Shown piece by piece: positions 57,943 through 64,000 of a stretch of DNA of 64,000 bases (position 1 is the first letter of the stretch; the number at the start of each line of letters is the position of its first letter). The stretch lies in contig NZ_AYMR01000011.1 of NCBI RefSeq assembly GCF_000633535.1, positions 62,001 through 126,000 of the forward strand. The letters run 5' to 3'. The notes under the pieces were generated by a model. The model did not search any database. It saw nothing but the letters and a program-made list of their open reading frames with translations, and was not told the origin of the DNA. The DNA is from Leifsonia aquatica H1aii (GTDB lineage Bacteria > Actinomycetota > Actinomycetes > Actinomycetales > Microbacteriaceae). The translations under genes were made by a program, and so were the position numbers.

Positions 57943-58548
57943 TCAGACCAGGATGCCGTTGAGCACCAGGTCGACGAGACCGGCCGCGTGGTCCGGCTGC
58001 CGGCCCGGCCGGTCCTCGCGCCGGGCGAGCACCACGAACAGCACCGACCCGATGATCGTGCTCGCGACGACGTCCCGATCCACGCCCGGCCGGATCTGCC
58101 CGGCCTCGATCCCGAGGCTCAGCCGATCGGCGACCGCCCGCCGGGTGGGCTCCGTGAAGCGGTCCCACAGGGCGTCGGCGGTGGCCGCATCGGTCGACGC
58201 CGCGACGACGAAGGCGCGCACCAGCGGGGCCCCCTCCGGCGCGGTCATCCGGCCCACCAGGCTCTCGACGATCTCCCGGAGATCCGCGGCGACGTCCCCG
58301 GTGCTCGCCGCGGCGAAGGGCTCCACCGGCTGCACCGGCACCCCGCCGTCGAGCACCGCGTCGACCACCACCGCCGCCTTCGACCCCCACCACCGGTAGA
58401 GGGTCTGTTTGCCGACGCCCGCCCGGGCGGCGATCCCATCGACCGAGACGCCCTCGTAGCCGTCGGCGTGCAGCAGCTCACGGGTGGCCTCCAGGATGGC
58501 CGACCGGGCCTGAGTGCTGCGGGGCCGTCCCCGGCGTGCGTCTGTCAT
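57943..58548 (-). CDS. TetR-family repressor
   Basis: 201 aa. HTH: SAILEATRELLHADGYEGVSVDGIAARAGVGKQTLYRWW (about 16-54, quoted by parts: VDGIAARAGVGKQTLYRWW is the recognition part). C-terminal TetR_C domain with RAFVVAASTDAATADALWDRF and DRDVVASTIIGSVLFVVLARRED. Located upstream of oleate hydratase and divergent from an SDR; the palindrome 58578-58604 lies 30 bp before its start and should bind it. A fatty acid or similar ligand is plausible. Confidence 0.92.
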   Translation of the reverse strand: MTDARRGRPRSTQARSAILEATRELLHADGYEGVSVDGIAARAGVGKQTLYRWWGSKAAVVVDAVLDGGVPVQPVEPFAAASTGDVAADLREIVESLVGRMTAPEGAPLVRAFVVAASTDAATADALWDRFTEPTRRAVADRLSLGIEAGQIRPGVDRDVVASTIIGSVLFVVLARREDRPGRQPDHAAGLVDLVLNGILV

Positions 58549-58577
58549 TGCGAGAAGCCTATGCGAGGACTAGATTC

Positions 58578-58604
58578 ATTTACGAGACCGATCGTCTCAT
58601 AAAT
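58578..58604. promoter_or_regulatory. TetR operator
   Basis: 27-bp dyad: ATTTACGAGAC (58578-58588), centre CGATC, GTCTCATAAAT (58594-58604), matching at 10 of 11 pairs. Lies in the 74-bp gap between the TetR and SDR starts and overlaps a possible -10 (TAAATT). Confidence 0.8.
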
Positions 58605-58622
58605 TCTCGCGAAGGAGCAGGC

Positions 58623-59462
58623 ATGCCGGACCGCATCATCGTCGTCGTCGGAGTGGGCGGGATGGGCGAGGCCATCGCCCGTCGCATCGCACCGGGATCC
58701 CGCTTGGTCATCGCCGATTACAGCCAGGCTGCACTCGACCGGGTGGCCGCCGCACTGGAGGCGGACGGCATCGACGTCGTCGCCCACCAGGTCGACGTCT
58801 CGTCCCGCGAATCCGTGGCCGCCCTCGCCGCGTCGGCCGCCTCCCTCGGAGACGTCGTGACGGTCGCGTGGACGGCCGGGCTCTCCCCGGTGCAGGCCCC
58901 CACCTCTGCCATCGTGGCCGTCGATCTGCTCGGCGTCGCGTACGGGCTGGAGGAGTTCGGCGCTGTGATTGCCGAGGGCGGGGCCGGAGTGGTCATCGCC
59001 AGCATGGCGGGAACGATGGCGGCCGAGCAGTTGCCCGCCGAACTCGTGGGCGCACTCGCGCTGACGCCGACGGACCAGCTCGCGGCCCTGCCGTTCCTGC
59101 AGGAGGGCGGGATCCCCGACCCCGGTGCGGCGTATGGGATCGCCAAGCGCGGCAACCAGGTGCGGGTGCGTGCGGCGAGCCTGGCCTGGGGCGCCCGCGG
59201 CGCGCGGATCAACAGCATCAGCCCGGGCGTCATCTCCACCCCGATGGGCGAACAAGAGCTGGCCGGCGAGTCCGGCGCGACGATGCGCGCCATGGTCGCC
59301 GCCTCCGGAACCGGCCGCCTCGGCACCCCCGACGACATCGTGGACGCGGCCGCCTTCCTGCTCGGCGACGAGGCGAGCTTCATCACCGGGACCGACCTGC
59401 TGGTGGACGGCGGCGTAGTCGCCGCCGTGCTCTCCGGGGCGCTCACGCTGCCCCGCGGCTGA
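58623..59462 (+). CDS. SDR-family oxidoreductase with unusual nucleotide motif
   Basis: 279 aa. The first loop reads VVVGVGGMGEAIARRI, a GxGxxG pattern more like a two-domain Rossmann protein than the classical TGxxxGIG. The usual NNAG is replaced by AWTAGLSP. Yet Tyr and Lys are kept (AAYGIAKRGNQVRV), as are INSISPGVISTPMG and the end TGTDLLVDGG. Long insert at about 140-170 (PAELVGALALTPTDQLAALP). GAAGGAG precedes ATG. Controlled by the TetR operator; it probably acts on a hydroxy compound connected to fatty acid or steroid detoxification. Confidence 0.85.
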   Translation: MPDRIIVVVGVGGMGEAIARRIAPGSRLVIADYSQAALDRVAAALEADGIDVVAHQVDVSSRESVAALAASAASLGDVVTVAWTAGLSPVQAPTSAIVAVDLLGVAYGLEEFGAVIAEGGAGVVIASMAGTMAAEQLPAELVGALALTPTDQLAALPFLQEGGIPDPGAAYGIAKRGNQVRVRAASLAWGARGARINSISPGVISTPMGEQELAGESGATMRAMVAASGTGRLGTPDDIVDAAAFLLGDEASFITGTDLLVDGGVVAAVLSGALTLPRG

Positions 59463-59483
59463 GGGTCGGCGGCGGGAGGGGCA

Positions 59484-60404
59484 TCAGCCCGCGATCGTCG
59501 CCGCCAACCAGGCACGGGCGCGCTCCAGCAGCGCCACGGCCGGTGCCGTCTCGCGCGCCCAGTTCTCGAAACCGTGCGGCGCCCCGCCGACGACCTCGAG
59601 CTGCACGGGGACCCCGACGCTCGCGAGGCGCTGAGCGTAGTCGACGTCCTCGGCGTGGAAGAGCTCGATGTCGCCAACCGCGATGAACGCCGGCGGGAGC
59701 CCGGCGAGGTCCGCCCTCCGGGCCGCGGCCGCGAAGGGCGGCACGTCCGGGCCTCCCGGCTCCGCGGCCAGGTAGCTGCGCCAGGAGTAGTGGTTGGCCC
59801 GGTTGTTCCAGATCCAGTGGTCGACCGTGTCGAGCGAGCGGTCGGCCGCCGTGCGGTCGTCGATCATGGGCGCGAACAGCCACTGGCCGATCGGCTGGAC
59901 CCCTCCCTCGTCCGCCAGTCGTTGGACGAGGGCGGCAGCGAGCCCGCCTCCGGCGCTCTCCCCGCCCACGACGACGCGGTCGGCACGCAACCCGAGCGCG
60001 TCCGCGTGCGCCTGGACGGCGGCCCAGGCCGCCTGCACGTCGTCCAGCGGAGCGGGGAACGGATGCTCGGGGGCGAACCGATAGCGAGCGGAGACGACCG
60101 TGATGCCGAGGTCGGCAGCGGTCTCCGCACAGAGCGCCTCGTCCTGCCTCGGGTTGCCGAACACGAGGCCCCCGCCGTGGATCCAGAGCAGGCCGGCGTC
60201 CCCGCGCTGCACCGAAGGCCGGTAGACCCGGAGCCGGCTGCCGCCGATCCTCTCCTCGGCGACACGGACGCCCTCCACTCGGGCCGAGGGCAGGAAGCGG
60301 GTGGCCGTGCGGATCAGCGTCCGCGTCAGGCGCTTCGACGCGTCCGTGGCGGGCAGCTTCCGTGTGGCCTCCCGCAGGAGCGGGTCGACGTTCTCGATGT
60401 CCAT
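59484..60404 (-). CDS. HSL-type alpha/beta-hydrolase (esterase/lipase)
   Basis: 306 aa. Oxyanion motif LLWIHGGGLVFGN, nucleophile elbow VVVGGESAGGGLAAALV, Asp in VGDIELFHAEDVDYA and His in GGAPHGFENWAR, the hormone-sensitive-lipase type order. It cleaves short-chain esters or acyl groups. Its ATG is 19 bp from the start of the divergent SDR gene (60424), so the promoters must overlap or lie inside the coding regions. Confidence 0.9.
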   Translation of the reverse strand: MDIENVDPLLREATRKLPATDASKRLTRTLIRTATRFLPSARVEGVRVAEERIGGSRLRVYRPSVQRGDAGLLWIHGGGLVFGNPRQDEALCAETAADLGITVVSARYRFAPEHPFPAPLDDVQAAWAAVQAHADALGLRADRVVVGGESAGGGLAAALVQRLADEGGVQPIGQWLFAPMIDDRTAADRSLDTVDHWIWNNRANHYSWRSYLAAEPGGPDVPPFAAAARRADLAGLPPAFIAVGDIELFHAEDVDYAQRLASVGVPVQLEVVGGAPHGFENWARETAPAVALLERARAWLAATIAG

Positions 60405-60423
60405 TGCTCGGTATGGTCGCACT

Positions 60424-61212
60424 ATGACCGCCGCCACTGCCACCACGACCCGCACCCCCTTCGACCTGACCGGTTCGCGCGCCCTCGTCACCGCCGCGAG
60501 CCGCGGGCTGGGCCGGGAGATCGCGCTCGAGCTCGCCGGGCAGGGGGCGGACGTCGTGATCGGCGTGCGCGACCCCGACGGGTCCTCCGACCTCGTCGAC
60601 GAGCTCGGCGCGTTCGGGGTGCGTGCCGCGGCGATCCGCCTGGACGTGCTGGACCTCGCCGCGAGCCGGGCGGCGATCGATGACGCCACAGCCGAGCACG
60701 GCCCGTTCGACATCCTCGTCAACAACGCCGGCGGCGGCGTCGATGCGCCCGCACTCGAGGTCACCGAGGAGGACTTCGACCGGGTCTGGCAGCTCAACAC
60801 CCGCTCCACCTTCTTCCTCTCCCAGCACATCGCGAAGAGCATGCGGGAGAACGGCGGGGGCGCGATCGTGAACATCGCCTCGCAGGCGGGGCTCGTCGCG
60901 CTCCCCGGCGAGTCCTCCTACTGCGCGGCCAAGGCCGCGGTCGTGCACCTGACCCGATGCCTCGCCGTCGAATGGGGCCCGTACGGGATCCGCGTGAACG
61001 CCGTCGCCCCCACCTTCATCGAGACGGACGGCACGGCGGCGGCCCTCTCCGACGACGCGTTCCGCGCCGACACCATCGACCGGATCGCCGCCCTCCACCG
61101 CATCGGCGTCCCGGCCGAGGTGTCGGGTGCGGTCGCGTTCCTCGCGTCGCCCGCGGCCTCCCTCGTCACGGGCCAGACCCTCGCGATCGACGGAGGCTGG
61201 ACGGCGCGCTGA
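60424..61212 (+). CDS. SDR-family oxidoreductase (3-oxoacyl-ACP-reductase type)
   Basis: 262 aa. TAASRGLGREIA, DILVNNAGGGVD, VNIASQAGLVAL, YCAAKAAVVHL (Tyr, Lys), GIRVNAVAPTFIETDG and TGQTLAIDGGWTAR make a classical SDR. No ribosome site near the ATG; the distance to the divergent gene is only 19 bp, which points to a leaderless mRNA or a start further inside. Substrate unknown. Confidence 0.9.
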   Translation: MTAATATTTRTPFDLTGSRALVTAASRGLGREIALELAGQGADVVIGVRDPDGSSDLVDELGAFGVRAAAIRLDVLDLAASRAAIDDATAEHGPFDILVNNAGGGVDAPALEVTEEDFDRVWQLNTRSTFFLSQHIAKSMRENGGGAIVNIASQAGLVALPGESSYCAAKAAVVHLTRCLAVEWGPYGIRVNAVAPTFIETDGTAAALSDDAFRADTIDRIAALHRIGVPAEVSGAVAFLASPAASLVTGQTLAIDGGWTAR

Positions 61213-61570
61213 CGCGGAGCGCGAGCACGCCTGGGCGAGCAGGTCTCGCCGCGAGGTTCCGACGTACGCGTAGACAGCATCCCGCCCACCGCACTCCGGC
61301 CTGCCCGGTCCCGGAATTGCGCAACACGGCTACGTAAACCGGCGGTGTCGGCCGCGGAATCCCGGCGTCTGTGCGCGCACAGTTGAGAGCACGACGTGTG
61401 AATGACCCATCGCGTCGAATGGTCCGTCGCCCTGCGACACTCGTCCTGGTTTCCGGAGAGTGCTGGCCGACCGTGGCCACGTACCCGCACCTCCGCGACA
61501 CGGCAGCGATCCGCCCTCGTCACCAGCACCTTCTTCGCGCTCCAACGCACCCGCACAGATTGGAACACGC
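61213..61570. other. 358-bp gap without a supported gene
   Basis: Between the SDR and the secreted Ig-domain protein. Open frames exist but have no ribosome site and read like random high-GC translation. I see no hairpin with a T run and no clear dyad. Presumably holds the promoter of the gene at 61571. Confidence 0.5.
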
Positions 61571-62320
61571 ATGTCCCGCATCCTGCGCCTCTCCCTGGTC
61601 GCCGCCGTCGCGGCCGTCACCGCCGGCCTCGCGATCCCCTCGTCGGCGAACGCCGACGGCAGCGGGTTCAGACCGAACGCGCCCGCTGCCGGAAGCACCA
61701 TCGCACCGGCGCAGGTCTTCAGGGGAACCGCCGTCCCTCCTGCCGCTCAGCCGGGCGACGAGATCCGGCTGCACGTGTTCCCCGTCGCTGAAGCCGCCGG
61801 TAGCTGCTCCCCCGCCACGCAGGTGGGGAGCGCGTTCGTCGGAACGGGTGGGACGTATGAGATCACGATGGAGAAGACCCTCCGAGACGGTCTCGCGATC
61901 GCCGAGTTCTGCACGGACGCGGGCAGCGCTGCCCTCGGAACCGTCATCATGGACAACCCGCTCACCGTCACCTCGCCCGCGCTCGGGGCCACCCTCCTGG
62001 TCGACGCCGCGACCGTCACCGGCACCGGAAGCCCCGGATCCACCGTCACCGCGGCAGCCGACGACGGCACCCCGCTCGGCAGCGCGGTGGTGGATGCGGC
62101 TGGAGCGTGGACCCTCACCCTCATCGGAGCCCCCGAGGGCCGGCTGCACGTCACCTTCACCCAGGACGCCAAGAGCGTCGATGCCGAGTTCGTCGTCGTC
62201 GCCCAGACGGAGGGCACCCCCCTGATCGCACCGGCGATCGCCGCCGGTGCGATCGCTGCCGCCGCCCCCGCGATCGGTGCTCTTCACCTCCGTCGCCGCA
62301 CCGTCCGCCGCACCAGCTGA
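61571..62320 (+). CDS. Secreted Ig-domain protein with C-terminal membrane anchor
   Basis: 249 aa. Signal peptide (LSLVAAVAAVTAGLAIPSSANA), a beta-rich N-terminal part with one Cys pair (GSCSPAT, AEFCTDAG), one Big_6-like Ig domain (ALGATLLVDAATVTGTGSPG, STVTAAADDGTPLGSAVVDA, AGAWTLTLIG), then a helix (LIAPAIAAGAIAAAAPAIGAL) and LRRRTVRR. No LPxTG. Together with the anchored proteins of the Pst-like operon it shows a shared plan: signal peptide, beta domains, C-terminal helix and Arg tail. Function unknown. Confidence 0.75.
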   Translation: MSRILRLSLVAAVAAVTAGLAIPSSANADGSGFRPNAPAAGSTIAPAQVFRGTAVPPAAQPGDEIRLHVFPVAEAAGSCSPATQVGSAFVGTGGTYEITMEKTLRDGLAIAEFCTDAGSAALGTVIMDNPLTVTSPALGATLLVDAATVTGTGSPGSTVTAAADDGTPLGSAVVDAAGAWTLTLIGAPEGRLHVTFTQDAKSVDAEFVVVAQTEGTPLIAPAIAAGAIAAAAPAIGALHLRRRTVRRTS

Positions 62321-62467
62321 CGCGCACGGCAGAGCCTGCCCCCATGGCAGATCCCGGCCCGCACGGACGGGTCGGAGCACCCCTGGGAGCAGCGTCGCCT
62401 CACCTGCGCTGCAGCGCGCGGCCGCGGATCGTGGTACATCTGCTGGAGGACGACAGATCGGAACCCC

Positions 62468-63943
62468 GTGCCCAGAGACACCCGCCGGTTCGCCGAGAGC
62501 GACGCCGAGCCCACACAGGGCGCCTTCGCCGTCGACCTCGAACGGGTGCAGTTCTCGCCCTACTTCTCCCGGCTCTCGGCCGTGACCCAGGTCATCTCGC
62601 CCTCGACGGCGGGCGCCCCGGTGCACAACCGCCTCACGCACACTCTGAAGGTCGCCTCGGTCGCGCGCTCGATCGCGGACGGCATCGGCACCACCGCCGC
62701 GGGGCCCTGCGACCCGAACGTGGTGGAGGCCGCGGCGTGCGCACACGACCTGGGGCACCCTCCCTTCGGTCACCTCGGGGAGGCCGTGCTCAACCGCATC
62801 GCGCGCGACGAGCTGGGCCTGGCGGACGGGTTCGAAGGCAACGCCCAGACCTACCGGATCATCGCGTCGCTGGACGTGGTGGAGCACGCGCCGAGCGGCC
62901 TCGACCTGACCGCCGCCGCCCGCGCCGCGATCGCGAAGTACCCGTGGTCCCCGCGCGCCGACGCCCGCGAACTGCACCACGCGGACGGCGTGCCCCGCGG
63001 CATCCACCGGGCCGGCGCCGACTACGACGTCTTCAAGTACTCGACCTATTTCGTCGACGAGGCCGACCTCGACGAGGCCCGTCGGGAGGTCGGCGCCCGC
63101 CCGCTGCGGCAGACCGTCGAGGGGGCGGTCATGGACATCGCCGACGACATCGCGTATTCCGTGCACGACATCGACGACTTCTACCGGGCCGGCATCCTCG
63201 ACCACGCCTCGGTCACCGCCGAGTTCCACGGTTGGCTGGACGACGTGCCGACCTGGGCGGCCGCCGACGCGCACGACCTGCTCGCCAGCGGCGCACCCGG
63301 TGCCGCCCTGGAGCGCCTGCGCCGCAAGATCGACCGCGACGACCCCTGGATCGCGACGGACGACGCCTTCTACGACGCGGTCTGGGCGGTCAACGCCGAA
63401 CTGGTCGACGCCCTGCTCATCCGCCCCTTCGACGGCTCCCTCGCGCTCGAACGCGAGCTCGCGGCCTTCACCGGGCGGTGGATCCGCGGCTTCGTGGAGT
63501 CGGTCGGCGTCACGCAGTCGGGCTCGTTGCGGACCGGGCCGGTCAGCCTCGGCACCGCCGCGTGGCACCGGGTCGAGATCCTCAAGTTCCTGCACCGGCA
63601 GTTCGTGCTCAGCCGACCGGACCTCGCAATCCAGCAGCGCGGCCTCAGCACCGTGATCTCGCGCACCGTCCGCTCGCTGATCGAGTGGATGGAGGACGAG
63701 CACGACCGGCAGCGCGTGCCGCGTCGCCTGCGGGAGCTGATCGACCTCGCCCGCGAGGACTACGCGGCGATGGACCAGGCGCGCTATCGTGCGATCGCCG
63801 CCTGGCGCCCGGTCGACGATCTCGCCCGCGGGCGAGGAGTGGTCGACTACGTGGCGTCGCTCTCCGACGCCCAGGCGGCCGATCTCTCCGACGCTCTTTC
63901 CGGCCGTGGCGACCGGATCTGGTCCCTCGGCCACCGGGTCTAG
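62468..63943 (+). CDS. dgt: Deoxyguanosinetriphosphate triphosphohydrolase (dGTPase), HD-domain
   Basis: 491 aa. HD motif: RLTHTLKVASVARSIADG with the first His, ACAHDLGHPPFGHLGE with His-Asp, and DIADDIAYSVHDIDDF with the last Asp. Around them FQSPYFSRL-like start (VQFSPYFSRLSAVTQVIS), EGNAQTYRIIASLDV and a C-terminal helical domain. It hydrolyses dGTP to deoxyguanosine and tripolyphosphate, or other dNTPs, in pool control. GTG start; the nearest GGAGG is 18 nt away, so the start is uncertain. Confidence 0.92.
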   Translation: MPRDTRRFAESDAEPTQGAFAVDLERVQFSPYFSRLSAVTQVISPSTAGAPVHNRLTHTLKVASVARSIADGIGTTAAGPCDPNVVEAAACAHDLGHPPFGHLGEAVLNRIARDELGLADGFEGNAQTYRIIASLDVVEHAPSGLDLTAAARAAIAKYPWSPRADARELHHADGVPRGIHRAGADYDVFKYSTYFVDEADLDEARREVGARPLRQTVEGAVMDIADDIAYSVHDIDDFYRAGILDHASVTAEFHGWLDDVPTWAAADAHDLLASGAPGAALERLRRKIDRDDPWIATDDAFYDAVWAVNAELVDALLIRPFDGSLALERELAAFTGRWIRGFVESVGVTQSGSLRTGPVSLGTAAWHRVEILKFLHRQFVLSRPDLAIQQRGLSTVISRTVRSLIEWMEDEHDRQRVPRRLRELIDLAREDYAAMDQARYRAIAAWRPVDDLARGRGVVDYVASLSDAQAADLSDALSGRGDRIWSLGHRV

Positions 63944-63964
63944 GCGCTCCACCGACCGAACGTC

Positions 63965-64000
63965 GCTGCGCTGGCCGTTGCTGCGCTGGCCGTTCCTGCG
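63965..64000. repeat. 15-bp tandem repeat cut by the window edge
   Basis: GCTGCGCTGGCCGTT at 63965-63979 and again at 63980-63994, then a partial third unit (CCTGCG) at the edge. Follows the dGTPase stop by 21 bp; total length unknown. Confidence 0.65.

Noticed and set aside
56102-58393. Long frame overlapping oleate hydratase and TetR
   Set aside because: A shifted reading of the true genes; no conserved motif.
1-64000. Looked for transposases, integrases, att repeats, CRISPR arrays, tRNA and rRNA genes
   Set aside because: None seen; base use and gene style are even across the window.

Overview
This window looks like chromosome from a GC-rich actinobacterium. Codons almost always end in G or C, GTG starts are common, genes are packed with 4-nt start/stop overlaps, and many regulators and ABC sugar transporters are present. 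The mix (ROK, LacI, IclR and MarR regulators, GH2 and GH106 enzymes, sortase, PASTA protein) suggests a sugar-scavenging Micrococcales, probably Microbacteriaceae; this placement is inference. I saw no insertion sequence, phage gene, CRISPR array, tRNA or rRNA.

1-14.4 kb: deoxy-sugar uptake and oxidation. A minus-strand ABC importer (two permeases and a lipoprotein cut by the left edge) faces a plus-strand series: UxaA-type dehydratase, aldo/keto reductase, lactonase. A coupled FAH-fold hydrolase/SDR pair, a LysR regulator, an enolase-superfamily dehydratase, an FAD/Fe-S lactate-type dehydrogenase and a ROK repressor follow. Together they can encode the non-phosphorylating L-fucose (or L-rhamnose) route: sugar to lactone to acid to 2-keto-3-deoxy acid to 2,4-diketo acid to pyruvate plus lactate. 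Two dehydratase promoters share a CGGAT-N14-ATCCG dyad.

14.4-30.4 kb: the most unusual region. A minus-strand operon of 11 genes begins with a secreted PstS-fold protein, an Ig-repeat protein and a 917-aa PstS-like anchored protein. It continues with PstC, PstA, a membrane-anchored PstS, a sortase-like protein lacking His and Cys, PstB, a lytic transglycosylase, a sortase and a PASTA protein with a dead kinase domain. Nearly all later genes overlap by 1-4 nt. A PHO-box-like direct repeat and a three-hairpin leader lie upstream, and strong hairpins follow each of the first two genes. I read it as a phosphate-regulated Pst transporter joined to cell-wall functions.

30.4-36.8 kb: an ECF sigma/membrane anti-sigma pair, an I36/crystallin-like secreted protein, an SDR and MarR pair divided by a large dyad operator, a RibD_C reductase, small proteins and an MFS exporter.

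36.8-45.1 kb: a LacI regulon. GH2 glycosidase, two permeases and a lipoprotein are divergent from LacI, and a secreted sialidase-fold/ricin-lectin enzyme follows. Paired TTTGC...GCAAA operators mark both promoters.

45.1-50.8 kb: IclR, zinc alcohol dehydrogenase, aldehyde dehydrogenase, MFS transporter and a formaldehyde-activating-enzyme (Fae) homologue, closed by a terminator.

50.8-64 kb: PQ-loop membrane protein, DUF1254 protein, MarR, GH106 alpha-L-rhamnosidase, oleate hydratase, TetR with a clear operator, SDRs, an HSL-type esterase, a secreted Ig-domain protein and an HD-domain dGTPase. A 15-bp tandem repeat runs off the right edge.
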